From NCBI GenBank assembly GCA_031253835.1, contig JAIRVP010000022.1:19507-83506 (forward strand): a stretch of 64,000 nucleotides of DNA, written 5' to 3'. The number at the start of each line of letters is the position of its first letter. The stretch's first letter is position 1. Shown here piece by piece: positions 45,611 to 56,451 of this stretch. The notes under the pieces are model-generated. The model made no database searches. It was not told the origin of the DNA and saw only the letters and a list, made by a program, of their open reading frames with translations. The position numbers were made by a program, and so were the translations under genes. This DNA is from Burkholderia sp. (GTDB taxonomy: Bacteria > Pseudomonadota > Gammaproteobacteria > Burkholderiales > Burkholderiaceae).

Positions 45611-47743
45611 ATGACCAATTTCCAGTTGCGTGCGCCGCGGGCGTCACGCAATGCCTGTGCGCGGCGCGTGCCGCGAATGTTGAAACTTACCGTGCCTGCG
45701 CTGGCCGCCGGCGCGCTGGCCGCGAGCGCCGCGGCGGCCGAAGCGGCGCGCGCGGACGTCGCGCCCGTGAACGAGTCGGCTGCGCTGCTGCCGCCCGTCG
45801 AGGTCGTCGCGTCGCCGCTGTCGACGCCGCTCGTCGTCGTCACGGATCCGAAGGCGCCGCGCCAGCCGCTGCCCGCCAGCGACGGCGCGGATTACCTGAA
45901 GACGATCCCCGGCTTCACGTCGATCCGCAGCGGCGGCACGAACGGCGATCCCGTGCTGCGGGGGATGTTCGGTTCGCGGCTGAACATCCTGGCGAACGGA
46001 ATGCCGACGCTCGGCGCCTGCCCGAACCGGATGGACGCGCCGACGTCGTACATCGCGCCGGAAAGCTATGACAAGGTCACCGTCGTGAAGGGGCCGCAGA
46101 CCGTGCTGTACGGTCCCGGCGCGTCGGCCGGCACCGTATTGTTCGAGCGCGTGACGCCGCGTTTCGAGCGCCCCGGCATGCGTTTCGACGGCAGCCTGGT
46201 CGGCGGATCGTTCGGCCGCAACGACCAGAACATCGACCTGACGGCCGGCACGCCGGACGTCTATGGCCGCGTGACCGCGAACCACGCGCATTCGCAGGAC
46301 TACAAGGACGGCAACGGCAACACGGTGCCGTCGCAGTGGGACAAGTGGAACGCCGACGCGGCGCTCGGCTGGACGCCCGACGACCACACGCGCGTCGAGC
46401 TGACCGCCGGCACCGGCGACGGCTACGCACGCTACGCGGGCCGCGGGATGGACGGTGCGCATTTCCGCCGCGAGACGTTCGGGCTGTCGTTCGACAAGCG
46501 GCACCTCGGCGACGTGCTCGACCGGATCGAGGCGCGCGTGTACTACAACGAAGCCGATCACGTGATGGACAACTACACGTTGCGGCAGCCCGACCCGACC
46601 AGCAGCATGCCGATGCGGATGGCGGCCGACGTGCGGCGCCGCACGGTCGGTGCGCGTGCGGCCGCGACGTTCCGTTTCGGCGACGACTTCAAGTTCGTGA
46701 CGGGTGTCGACGCGCAATCGAACCGGCTCGATTCGCGTTCGTCGATGGGGCAGCAGAACTATCGCGACCAGCCGTGGGATGCGCAGGCGGCGATGTGGAA
46801 CGCGGGCGTGTTCGGCGAGCTGACGTGGTATGCGAGCGAAGTGTCGCGTGTGATCGGCGGCGCGCGCGTCGACTACGCGAGCGCCCGCGACAAGCGCGCG
46901 ATGAAGAGCGGGATGATGACGAGCAAGCCGAACCCGACGTTCGACGACGATCGCGCGCGCGTGTTGCCGAGCGGCTTCGTGCGCTACGAGCGCGATCTCG
47001 CGTCGCTGCCCGTCACGTGGTACGCGGGGATCGGTCATGCGGAGCGGTATCCCGACTACTGGGAACTGTTCTCCGCGTCGCGCGGGCCGGCCGGGTCGGT
47101 CAACGCGTTCTCGGCGGTGCGGCCGGAGAAGACCACGCAGATCGACATCGGCGCGCAGTACAAGAGCGACCGGTTCGATGCATGGGTGTCGGCGTACGCG
47201 GGCTACGTGCAGGACTTCATCCTGTTCAACTATGCGGCCGGCATGATGGGGCCGACCACGCAGGCGACCAACGTCAACGCGCAGATCATGGGCGGCGAAG
47301 CGGGCGTGTCGTGGCGGCCGGTTGCGCCGCTGCGCGTCGAGACGTCGCTCGCGTACGCGTGGGGGCGCAACGTGGCGAACGGCGATCCGCTGCCGCAGAT
47401 GCCGCCGCTCGAAGCACGCATCGGGCTCGAATACACGCGCGGCGCATGGTCGGCCGGCGGCCTGTGGCGAATCGTTGCGCCGCAGCATCGCTATGCACTG
47501 AACGAGGGCAACGTGGTCGGCAAGGACTTCGGCCCGAGCGCCGGATTCGGCGTGCTGTCGCTGCATACGCAATACAACGTCAGCAAGACCGTGCAGATCT
47601 CGGTCGGCGTCGACAACGTGCTGAACAAGGCCTACACCGAGCACCTGAACCTCGCCGGCAACGCGGGCTTCGGCTATCCGGCGAACGCGCCGGTGATGGA
47701 GCCGGGCCGGACCGCATGGGTGCGCGTGAGCGCGAAGCTGTAG
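45611..47743 (+). CDS. TonB-dependent copper receptor (OprC/NosA type)
   Basis: A 710-residue outer-membrane TonB-dependent receptor. After a signal region (1-50), a plug domain (DYLKTIPGFTSIRSGG, VVKGPQTVLYGPGASAG) and a 22-strand barrel follow, ending in the aromatic/Leu terminus VRVSAKL. The copper-binding signature of OprC is present: CxxxM at C137-M141 (GACPNRMDAPTSY) and HxM at H317-M319 (ADHVMDNY). This strongly supports copper as the cargo rather than a siderophore. The DUF2946 gene precedes it. An alternative start at 45677 is possible because the first 22 residues are weakly signal-like. Confidence 0.93.
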   Translation: MTNFQLRAPRASRNACARRVPRMLKLTVPALAAGALAASAAAAEAARADVAPVNESAALLPPVEVVASPLSTPLVVVTDPKAPRQPLPASDGADYLKTIPGFTSIRSGGTNGDPVLRGMFGSRLNILANGMPTLGACPNRMDAPTSYIAPESYDKVTVVKGPQTVLYGPGASAGTVLFERVTPRFERPGMRFDGSLVGGSFGRNDQNIDLTAGTPDVYGRVTANHAHSQDYKDGNGNTVPSQWDKWNADAALGWTPDDHTRVELTAGTGDGYARYAGRGMDGAHFRRETFGLSFDKRHLGDVLDRIEARVYYNEADHVMDNYTLRQPDPTSSMPMRMAADVRRRTVGARAAATFRFGDDFKFVTGVDAQSNRLDSRSSMGQQNYRDQPWDAQAAMWNAGVFGELTWYASEVSRVIGGARVDYASARDKRAMKSGMMTSKPNPTFDDDRARVLPSGFVRYERDLASLPVTWYAGIGHAERYPDYWELFSASRGPAGSVNAFSAVRPEKTTQIDIGAQYKSDRFDAWVSAYAGYVQDFILFNYAAGMMGPTTQATNVNAQIMGGEAGVSWRPVAPLRVETSLAYAWGRNVANGDPLPQMPPLEARIGLEYTRGAWSAGGLWRIVAPQHRYALNEGNVVGKDFGPSAGFGVLSLHTQYNVSKTVQISVGVDNVLNKAYTEHLNLAGNAGFGYPANAPVMEPGRTAWVRVSAKL

Positions 47744-49057
<1,314 letters not shown>

Positions 49058-49060
49058 TCG

Positions 49061-50095
49061 ATGACCGCACGTGAAGGGCGCGCGCCGCTGGCGCGGCGCG
49101 CAGCGGTCTACGGTGTCGTGGGGCTGGCGGCGATCGCCGGCGTCGCGATGTGGAGCGGGGCGGGCTGGCATCGCGGGTCGGGTGCCGCCGGTGACGCACC
49201 GGATGCGGCAGCGGTGGGCGGCGTACCGGCCGCATCGCCGCAGGCCGCCGTGCCGGCAAGCACGGGCCTGCCGCCGTCGCTGGCCGGTTCCAGCGCGCCG
49301 CGGCTGCCGCTCGATGCCGGCGGTCATCTCGCGAAGTCGCGCGCGGTGCGCGATTTCTTCGATTATTGCCTGACCGCGCAGAGCGACCTGAGCGCGGCCG
49401 CGCTCGATGCGTTCGTCGTGCGCGAGATCGCCGCGCAGCTCGACGGTACGGTCGCGCAGGCCGAGGCGCTCGACGTGTGGCACCGCTATCGCGCGTATCT
49501 GGATGCGCTCGCGAAACTGCGCGATGCCGGCGCGGTCGACAAGTCCGACCTCGGCGCGTTGCAGCTTGCACTCGATCAGCGCGCGTCGATCGCGTACCGC
49601 ACGCTGGGCGACTGGAGCCAGCCGTTCTTCGGTGCGGAGCAGTGGCGGCAGCGCTACGACCTTGCGCGGCTGAAAATCACTCAGGATCGCTCACTGACCG
49701 ATGCGCAGAAGGCCGAGCGGCTCGCGGCACTCGAACAGCAGATGCCGGCCGACGAACGGGCGGCGCAGCAGCGGATCGACCGCCAGCGCGCCGCGATCGA
49801 CCAGATCGCGCAGTTGCAGAAGAGCGGGGCGACGCCCGATGCGATGCGCGCGCAGCTGACGCAGACGCTCGGCCCCGACGCCGCCGCGCGCGTCGCGCAG
49901 ATGCAGCAGGACGACGCGTCGTGGCAGAGCCGCTATGCGGACTACGCGGCGCAGCGTGCGCAGATCGAATCGGCGGGGTTGTCGCAGCAGGATCGCGACG
50001 CGCAGATCGCCGCGTTGCGGCAGCGTGTGTTCACGAAGCCCGGCGAAGCCGTGCGCGCGGCATCGCTCGATCGCGCGGCCGGCCGCGCGCAGTGA
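49061..50095 (+). CDS. lifO: Lipase-specific foldase (Lif/LipB)
   Basis: A 344-residue steric chaperone. An N-terminal membrane anchor (~14-32) is followed by an Ala/Pro-rich linker and a helical domain that wraps the lipase. The foldase motif RxxFDYxL is present at R97-DF-F100-D101-Y102-C-L104; the usual SALGE end of the motif reads TAQSD here. Long charged helices follow (QRIDRQRAAIDQIAQLQKSG). It lies three bases after lipA, and the two are surely co-transcribed. The gene is also called limA or lipB in Burkholderia. Confidence 0.95.
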   Translation: MTAREGRAPLARRAAVYGVVGLAAIAGVAMWSGAGWHRGSGAAGDAPDAAAVGGVPAASPQAAVPASTGLPPSLAGSSAPRLPLDAGGHLAKSRAVRDFFDYCLTAQSDLSAAALDAFVVREIAAQLDGTVAQAEALDVWHRYRAYLDALAKLRDAGAVDKSDLGALQLALDQRASIAYRTLGDWSQPFFGAEQWRQRYDLARLKITQDRSLTDAQKAERLAALEQQMPADERAAQQRIDRQRAAIDQIAQLQKSGATPDAMRAQLTQTLGPDAAARVAQMQQDDASWQSRYADYAAQRAQIESAGLSQQDRDAQIAALRQRVFTKPGEAVRAASLDRAAGRAQ

Positions 50096-50132
50096 CGCGG
50101 GCGTCGCCGCGTGTGGCCGCCCTCATGCGGCC

Positions 50133-51656
50133 TTATGCAGCGCGCGTGATGTCGCGCGGCAGATGCTGCTCGATGGTATCGGCGAGCGTGTCGAACGCGG
50201 GGCCGATGCCTTCGTGCGCGACGCACGCATAGCCGAGCAGCAGGCCCTGCCGCGCGGTGTCGACGCTGCTGTAGTAGCTGGTGAGCGGGCGCACGATCAC
50301 GCCCGCGTCGAACGCGCTCTGCGTGACCGCGCGATCGTCGCACGCGTCGGGCAGGCCGAGCACCAGATGCAGGCCGGCCTCGTCGCCCATCACCGGGAGC
50401 GCCTCGCCGAAGCGCGCGCGGATCGCGTCGATCATCAGTTGCCGGCGCTCGCCGTACAGCGTCCGCATTCGTCTGACATGCGACGTGAGGTGGCCGTCCA
50501 TGATGAATTCGGCGAGCACGGCCTGCTGCATCAGCTGGCCTTCGCGGTACAGCTCCGACAACCCGGTGCGGAACGTGTCGACCAGATGCTCGGGCACGAC
50601 CATGTAGCCCATCCGCAGCCCCGGAAACAACATCTTGCCGAGGCTGCCGACGTAGATCACGCGGCCGCCGTCGTCGAGCCCCTGCAGCGACGCGAGCGGG
50701 CGGCTGCCGTAGCGGAATTCGCTGTCGTAGTCGTCCTCGATGATCCAGCAGCGGTGCTGGCGCGCGTATTCGAGCAGCATCCGGCGCCGCGCGAGACTCA
50801 TCACCATCCCGAGCGGGTACTGATGCGACGGCGTGACGAGCACGAGCCGCGGCGGATGCTGCATGTCGCTCGCGCGCGGGTCGAGCCCTTCCTGGTCGAC
50901 CGGCACCGGTGCGAGCGCGAGGCCGGCCGCTTGCAGGACGCTGCGCACGCCCCAGTAGCACGGCTCCTCGACCCAAGCGCGATCGCCGATGTCGGACAGC
51001 AGCCGCACCGCGAGATCGATCGACTGGTGGATGCCGGTCGTGATGATCACCTGGTCCGGCGAGCATTTGACCGAGCGCGCGACGCGCAGGTAATCGGCCA
51101 GCGCACGCCGCAACGGCCGGTAGCCGCCGCCCGGCGCGTAGGTCAGCAGTTCGGGATTGGCTTCCTTCCACAGCCGCGCCTGCAGGCGGCTCCACGTGCG
51201 GCTCGGAAATTCCGACACGTCCGGCACGCCCGGCATGAACGCACCCCACTGGCGCCGCGAGACGCCCGCATGCTCGATCAGCTGCCGGCCGCGTGCCGAC
51301 AGGCTGCCCTGCGCGTCCGGCGGCGGCAGTTCGTCGGCGGCCGACGGCGCCGGCGCGGTGCCCGGTGCGTGGATCGCCGCGGCGTCCGGCCGCGTGTCGG
51401 CCACATAGGTGCCGCTGCCCGTCGTCGTCAGCACGTAGCCTTCGGCCGTCAGCTGGTCGTACACGTGCAGCACGGTATTGCGCGCGATCGACAGGTCGCC
51501 CGCGAGCGTGCGCGAGCTGGGCAGCTTCGTCCCTGGCCCCAATTCCCCGGTCAGGATGGCCTGCTGCATCAACTGCAGCAACTGCCGGTACATCGGCTCC
51601 GGCGAGCTGCGGTCGAGGCGGGCGGAGAGCCAGTCGGCGACGATCACGGTATCCAA
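50133..51656 (-). CDS. MocR/PdxR-family regulator divergent from polyamine-type ABC operon
   Basis: A 507-residue MocR protein. A GntR helix-turn-helix lies at ~15-80 (LAGDLSIARNTVLHVYDQLT) and a PLP-binding aminotransferase-like domain at ~120-500, with the lysine near 340 (GSLGKMLFPGLRMGYM). I chose TTG at 51656 with an AGGA site five bases before; GTG at 51647 is the alternative. The frame runs on upstream into the transporter gene, but that part is antisense noise. Divergence from an amine-type importer suggests that it controls uptake of a polyamine, GABA or a related amino compound. A -10 (TATACT) lies at 51691-51696. Confidence 0.9.
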   Translation of the reverse strand: MDTVIVADWLSARLDRSSPEPMYRQLLQLMQQAILTGELGPGTKLPSSRTLAGDLSIARNTVLHVYDQLTAEGYVLTTTGSGTYVADTRPDAAAIHAPGTAPAPSAADELPPPDAQGSLSARGRQLIEHAGVSRRQWGAFMPGVPDVSEFPSRTWSRLQARLWKEANPELLTYAPGGGYRPLRRALADYLRVARSVKCSPDQVIITTGIHQSIDLAVRLLSDIGDRAWVEEPCYWGVRSVLQAAGLALAPVPVDQEGLDPRASDMQHPPRLVLVTPSHQYPLGMVMSLARRRMLLEYARQHRCWIIEDDYDSEFRYGSRPLASLQGLDDGGRVIYVGSLGKMLFPGLRMGYMVVPEHLVDTFRTGLSELYREGQLMQQAVLAEFIMDGHLTSHVRRMRTLYGERRQLMIDAIRARFGEALPVMGDEAGLHLVLGLPDACDDRAVTQSAFDAGVIVRPLTSYYSSVDTARQGLLLGYACVAHEGIGPAFDTLADTIEQHLPRDITRAA

Positions 51657-51717
51657 AGTGGTCCTACTTGGAATATTGAAATGGTTCCCTAGTATAGAAC
51701 CGTGCGCGCCGTATAGT
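51656..51717. promoter_or_regulatory. MocR operator/promoter region of the ABC operon
   Basis: Direct repeats AAGTGGTCC (51656) and AATGGTTCC (51680) are spaced about 23-24 bp, the style of MocR/PdxR sites. TATAGT at 51712-51717 is a candidate rightward -10 box, and TATACT (minus strand, 51696-51691) a leftward one. The repeats lie in the leader of the regulator and upstream of the transporter promoter, suiting self-repression with activation of the operon. Confidence 0.5.
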
Positions 51718-51764
51718 GGCTCGCATCTCAAAATCAATTGTCGCGAAGCAAGGGGACAGCCACG

Positions 51765-52862
51765 ATGAAGTCCGATGATGTGATCGTCAGCTTTCGCGGC
51801 GTGCGGAAGACCTACGACGGCGAGACGCTGGTCGTCAAATCGCTCGACCTCGACATCCACCGCGGGGAATTCCTGACGCTGCTCGGGCCGTCGGGTTCGG
51901 GCAAGACCACCTGCCTGATGATGCTTGCCGGCTTCGAGTTCCCGACCGGCGGCGAGATTCGCCTCGACGGCGAGCTGCTGAACACCGTGCCGCCGCACAA
52001 GCGCAACATCGGCATGGTGTTCCAGAACTACGCGCTGTTCCCGCACCTGACGGTCGAGCAGAACGTCGCGTATCCGCTGACCGTGCGCAAGCTGCCGGCC
52101 GGCGAGCGCGCGGAGCGCGTTGCGCATGCGCTGAAGATGGTGCAGATGGAGCGCTTCGCGAAACGCTATCCGGCGCAGCTGTCGGGCGGCCAGCAGCAGC
52201 GCATCGCGCTGGCGCGCGCACTCGTGTTCGAGCCGAAGCTGGTGCTGATGGACGAGCCGCTCGGCGCGCTCGACAAGCAGCTGCGCGAACACATGCAGTA
52301 CGAACTGAAGGCGCTGCACGAAAAGCTCGGCGTGACCTTCGTGTACGTGACGCACGACCAGGGCGAGGCGCTGACGATGTCCGACCGCGTCGCCGTGTTC
52401 GACAAGGGCATCGTGCAGCAGCTCGACACCGTCGACCGCCTGTACGAATCGCCGTGCAACGAATTTGTCGCGAATTTCATCGGCGACAGCAACCGGCTGC
52501 GCGGCACCATCGCGCGCGTCGACGGCGAATTCTGCGAATTCCGGCTCGACGACGGCACGAAGCTCGTCGGCCGCCATATCGGCGAAGCTGCCGAGGGCGC
52601 GTCGGCCGTCGCGTGCATCCGCCCCGAACGCATGAGCCTCGCGGCCAATGGCCACGCGAACGGCGCCGCCGCGAACCGCCTGAGCGGCGAAGCGCGCAGC
52701 CTCATCTATTTCGGCGATCACGTGCGCATGCGCTGCGCGCTGCCCGGCCAGGACGAATGCTTCGTGAAGGTGCCGCTCGGCACCGGCGCGCTCGACGCGT
52801 TCTCGCCCGGCGCGCCGGTTTCGCTCGCATTCGCCCCCGAACACCTGCGCGTGTTCGCGTAA
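51765..52862 (+). CDS. ABC transporter ATPase, PotA-like
   Basis: A 365-residue ATPase of the spermidine/putrescine (PotA) type. Walker A GPSGSGKTT (41-49), signature LSGGQQQR (139-146) and Walker B LVLMDEP (159-165) are intact, with the switch histidine in YVTHDQGEALTMSDR. The C-terminal ~110 residues form a TOBE regulatory domain (CIRPERMSL). It is the first gene of a four-gene importer (ATPase, binding protein, two permeases). Short gaps and one orientation indicate an operon under the divergent MocR regulator. Confidence 0.93.
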   Translation: MKSDDVIVSFRGVRKTYDGETLVVKSLDLDIHRGEFLTLLGPSGSGKTTCLMMLAGFEFPTGGEIRLDGELLNTVPPHKRNIGMVFQNYALFPHLTVEQNVAYPLTVRKLPAGERAERVAHALKMVQMERFAKRYPAQLSGGQQQRIALARALVFEPKLVLMDEPLGALDKQLREHMQYELKALHEKLGVTFVYVTHDQGEALTMSDRVAVFDKGIVQQLDTVDRLYESPCNEFVANFIGDSNRLRGTIARVDGEFCEFRLDDGTKLVGRHIGEAAEGASAVACIRPERMSLAANGHANGAAANRLSGEARSLIYFGDHVRMRCALPGQDECFVKVPLGTGALDAFSPGAPVSLAFAPEHLRVFA

Positions 52863-52938
52863 CCCCGGTTTCCCCGCTTTTCCGCAGCACGTCGTCAACA
52901 ACAAAGCCCACTTCCACCACGAGAGGAGAGGAACCATC

Positions 52939-53985
52939 ATGAAACGAGCAAGCTTTACCGCGCGCCGCACGGCACTCGCGCTGGCACTGGTCGCGTTCGG
53001 TGCATCGGCATCGGCTGCGGAACTCACGGTCGTCAACTTCGGCGGCGCGAACGGCGACGCGCAGAAGGTCGCGTTCAACCAGCCGTTCGAAAAGGCGACC
53101 GGCAACAAGGTCACGGCCGTCGAGTACAACGGCGAGCAGGCGAAGGTGAAGGCGATGGTCGAGGCGAAGCACGTCAACTGGGACGTGGTCGAAGTCGAAT
53201 CGGGCGACCTGAACCGCGGCTGCGACGAAGGGCTGTACGAGAAGCTCGACTGGTCGAAGATCGCGAAGAAGTCCGACCTGATTCCGGAATCGCCGCAGGT
53301 GTGCGGCGTCGGCTTCTTCGTGTGGTCGACCGCGCTGTCGTACAACGCGGACAAGCTGAAGTCGGCGCCGACGGGCTGGGCCGATTTCTGGAACGTGAAG
53401 AAATTCCCCGGCAAGCGCGGGATGCGCAAGGGCGCGCGCTATAACCTCGAATTCGCGTTGATGGCCGACGGCGTCGCGACGAAGGACGTCTACAAGGTGC
53501 TCGGCACGAAGGCCGGCCAGGACCGCGCGTTCAAGAAGCTCGACGAGCTGAAGCCGTACATCCAGTGGTGGGAAGCGGGCGCGCAGCCGCCGCAGTTCCT
53601 CGTCGCCGGCGACGTCGTGATGTCGACCGCGTACAACGGCCGCATCGATGCCGCGCAGAAGGAAGGCAAGAACCTGAAGGTCGTGTGGAACGGCAGCATC
53701 TACGACCTCGACTACTGGGCCATTCCGAAGGGCTCGCCGAACAAGGCGCTGGCCGAGCAGTACATCGCGTACTCGCTGACGCCGAAGCCGCAGCAGGCCT
53801 ATGCGCAGCACATCGCGTACGGCCCGGCGAACATCGCGGCGATCAAGTCGCTCGACGCGAAGACGCTCGCGAACCTGCCGAACTCGCCGGCCAACGGCAA
53901 GAACGCGGTGCTGGAGGACATCGGTTTCTGGACCGATCACAGCGACGAGCTCGAGCAGCGTTTCGCCGCGTGGGCCACGAAGTAA
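52939..53985 (+). CDS. Periplasmic substrate-binding protein, PotD/PotF-like
   Basis: A 348-residue periplasmic binding protein with a signal ending at ASASA (26 residues). Mature segments such as LTVVNFGGANGDAQKVAFNQ, NWDVVEVESGDLNRGCDE and the WAIPKGSPNK hinge fit the COG0687 polyamine-type binding proteins. Members bind putrescine, spermidine, GABA, aminovalerate or opines; the ligand cannot be decided from sequence alone. A GAGAGGAGAGG ribosome site suggests strong expression, as usual for binding proteins. Confidence 0.9.
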   Translation: MKRASFTARRTALALALVAFGASASAAELTVVNFGGANGDAQKVAFNQPFEKATGNKVTAVEYNGEQAKVKAMVEAKHVNWDVVEVESGDLNRGCDEGLYEKLDWSKIAKKSDLIPESPQVCGVGFFVWSTALSYNADKLKSAPTGWADFWNVKKFPGKRGMRKGARYNLEFALMADGVATKDVYKVLGTKAGQDRAFKKLDELKPYIQWWEAGAQPPQFLVAGDVVMSTAYNGRIDAAQKEGKNLKVVWNGSIYDLDYWAIPKGSPNKALAEQYIAYSLTPKPQQAYAQHIAYGPANIAAIKSLDAKTLANLPNSPANGKNAVLEDIGFWTDHSDELEQRFAAWATK

Positions 53986-54087
53986 CCGGTCAGGCATCCT
54001 GAAGGGTGCCCTGATGCAACCGGCCGCGCGACGCGTCGATCGTGTCGCGCGGCATTCCGCCGGATCGTGCCCGGCCGGAGAGAACCG

Positions 54088-55353
54088 TTGAATACGATGA
54101 CGATCGCGCCTTCCTCGCCGTCGAACGCCGCGCTCAAGCGCGAGCTGAAGGCTGCCGAGGCCCGCAAGCGCACGATGGCGCTGCTGCTGGTCGCGCCGCT
54201 CGCGATTTTCCTGCTGCTGATCTTCGTCGTGCCGATCGGCACGCTGCTCACGCGTGCAGTGCAGAACCCCGAGATCGCTACCGCGTTGCCGAATACGGTC
54301 GCCGCGCTGTCGGGCTGGGACCGCAAGGCGCCGCCGGCCGACGCCGCGTATGTCGCGCTCGCGGCCGACATGACGAAGGTGGCCGACAGCGAGGCGATGG
54401 GGGCGCTCGCACGGCGCCTGAATACCGAGATTCCCGGCTATCGCTCGCTCGTCGCGAAGACGGCGCGCGCGATGCCGCTGAAGGGCGACAACGATGCGGC
54501 GCTGACGCCCGCACAGATGCACGCGAAATTCGTCGACCTCGATTCGCGCTGGGGCGACGTCGCGTACTGGCAGGCGATCGCGAAGAACGGCAGCCAGGTG
54601 TCGCCGTTCTACCTGCTCGCCGCGCTCGACCACAAGCAGGACGGCTTCGGCCACATCGTGCAGGCCGATCCGGACCAGTCGATCTATCTCGCGATCTTCG
54701 GCCGCACGTTCGTGATCGGCATCGCGGTCACGCTGTTCGCGCTGCTGCTCGGCTATCCGCTCGCGTACTGGATCTCGACGCTGTCGGACCGGCGTGCGAA
54801 CCTCGTGATGATCCTCGTGCTGATTCCGTTCTGGACGTCGGTGCTCGTGCGTGTCGCCGCGTGGATCGTGCTGCTGCAGAGCGAAGGGCTCATCAACAAG
54901 GCGCTGATCGGCAGCGGGCTGATCTCGCATCCGCTGACGCTGCTGTTCAACCGCGTCGGCGTGTACATCTCGATGACGCACATCCTGCTGCCGTTCATGA
55001 TCCTGCCGCTGTACAGCGTGATGAAGTCGATCCCGCCGACCTACCAGCGCGCGGCCGTGTCGCTCGGCAGCCATCCGTTCGCCGCGTTCTGGCGCGTGTA
55101 CGTGCCGCAGACCTATCCGGGCGTCGGCGCGGGCGCGCTGCTCGTGTTCATCCTCGCGATCGGCTACTACATCACGCCCGCGCTGCTCGGCGGGCCGAAC
55201 GACCAGATGGTCAGCTACTACGTCGCGTACTTCACGAACGTGACGATCAACTGGGGCATGGCGTGTGCGCTCGGCGGGCTGCTGCTCGCGGCGACGCTCG
55301 TGCTGTACGCGGTGTACGGGCGCTTCACGCGCACCAACGTGAGCCTCGGCTGA
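54088..55353 (+). CDS. ABC permease, PotB-like
   Basis: A 421-residue inner-membrane permease. I chose TTG at 54088 (GGAG seven bases before); ATG at 54097 is the alternative. The first membrane segment (~32-54) is followed by a long periplasmic insert of ~150 residues, more than in E. coli PotB, then five more segments carrying the EAA-type loop for ATPase contact (YQRAAVSLGSHPFAAFWRVY). It pairs with the next permease. Confidence 0.9.
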   Translation: MNTMTIAPSSPSNAALKRELKAAEARKRTMALLLVAPLAIFLLLIFVVPIGTLLTRAVQNPEIATALPNTVAALSGWDRKAPPADAAYVALAADMTKVADSEAMGALARRLNTEIPGYRSLVAKTARAMPLKGDNDAALTPAQMHAKFVDLDSRWGDVAYWQAIAKNGSQVSPFYLLAALDHKQDGFGHIVQADPDQSIYLAIFGRTFVIGIAVTLFALLLGYPLAYWISTLSDRRANLVMILVLIPFWTSVLVRVAAWIVLLQSEGLINKALIGSGLISHPLTLLFNRVGVYISMTHILLPFMILPLYSVMKSIPPTYQRAAVSLGSHPFAAFWRVYVPQTYPGVGAGALLVFILAIGYYITPALLGGPNDQMVSYYVAYFTNVTINWGMACALGGLLLAATLVLYAVYGRFTRTNVSLG

Positions 55354-55399
55354 GCGCCCGAGCCGGAATACGTCACGAAACGGGAAAGGGATTCGGACC

Positions 55400-56236
55400 A
55401 TGAAACTCGCCAGGCCGCTGTTCGCGCCGCACATGTCGTTCGTCGAGCGCGCGTGGTACGTCGCGTTGCGCGTGCTCATCGTGCTGACGCTGCTGTACCT
55501 GATCCTGCCGGTGCTCGCGATCGTGCCGCTGTCGTTTTCGTCGAGCACGTTCCTCGTCTATCCGATTCCGGGTTTCTCGACGCGCTGGTACGAGAACCTG
55601 ATCGCGTCGGACGAGTGGCGGATGGCCGCGAAGAACAGCTTCATCGTCGCGCCGTCGGCGACCGTCGTCGCGACCGTGCTCGGCACGCTCGCCGCGATCG
55701 GCCTCACGAAGGCGGATTTCCGCGGCAAGGGGCTGCTGATGGCCGTGCTGCTGTCGCCGATGATCGTACCGGTTGTCGTCGTCGGCGTCGGCATGTACCT
55801 GTTCTTCGCACCGCTCGGGCTCGCGAACACCTACACGGGGCTGATCGCCGCGCACGCGGCGCTCGGCGTGCCGTTCGTCGTGACGACGGTTGCCGCGACG
55901 CTGCAGGGCTTCAACCAGAACCTCGTGCGCGCGAGCCTGTCGCTCGGCGCGAACCCGGTGTCGACCTTCTTCCGCGTGACGCTGCCGGTGATCGCGCCGG
56001 GCGTGATGTCGGGCGCGCTGTTCGCGTTCGCGACGTCGTTCGACGAAGTGGTCGTCACGCTGTTCCTCGCGGGCGCGGACCAGACGACGCTGCCGCGCCA
56101 GATGTTCACCGGGATTCGCGAGAACATCAGCCCGACGATCGCTGCGCTCGCAACGATCCTGATCATCTTCTCGACGAGCCTGCTGCTGGCGCTCGAATGG
56201 CTGCGCGGGCGCAATGCGCGGCGCGCGGTGAGCTGA
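55400..56236 (+). CDS. ABC permease, PotC-like
   Basis: A 278-residue inner-membrane permease with six membrane segments and the coupling loop LVRASLSLGANPVSTFFRVT. It resembles PotC and ends the importer operon. The ATG lies after a GGGAAAGGGA purine stretch. Confidence 0.93.
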   Translation: MKLARPLFAPHMSFVERAWYVALRVLIVLTLLYLILPVLAIVPLSFSSSTFLVYPIPGFSTRWYENLIASDEWRMAAKNSFIVAPSATVVATVLGTLAAIGLTKADFRGKGLLMAVLLSPMIVPVVVVGVGMYLFFAPLGLANTYTGLIAAHAALGVPFVVTTVAATLQGFNQNLVRASLSLGANPVSTFFRVTLPVIAPGVMSGALFAFATSFDEVVVTLFLAGADQTTLPRQMFTGIRENISPTIAALATILIIFSTSLLLALEWLRGRNARRAVS

Positions 56237-56451
56237 CCCGTCACGCTCGGCACGATGCGCCGCCGCGCATGGGGCACGCGGCGCATTTGCTTTCATTTAG
56301 CTGACCGGCTCAGCGGTTGCCTGCACGTTCGATGCGGCTCTGCAACAATACGGGGCGCGGCGGCGTGCGTTCCGTGCGGTGCGACCGGAACGCCGCCGCG
56401 AGTCCAATCCGCGACGCGGCGCAACGCGTCGCTCGTCAGCCGAGCCTCATC

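Noticed and set aside
51657..53429. Extension of the second MocR frame to nearly 1100 residues
   Set aside because: It would run antisense through the ABC ATPase and binding-protein genes, whose motifs are unambiguous.
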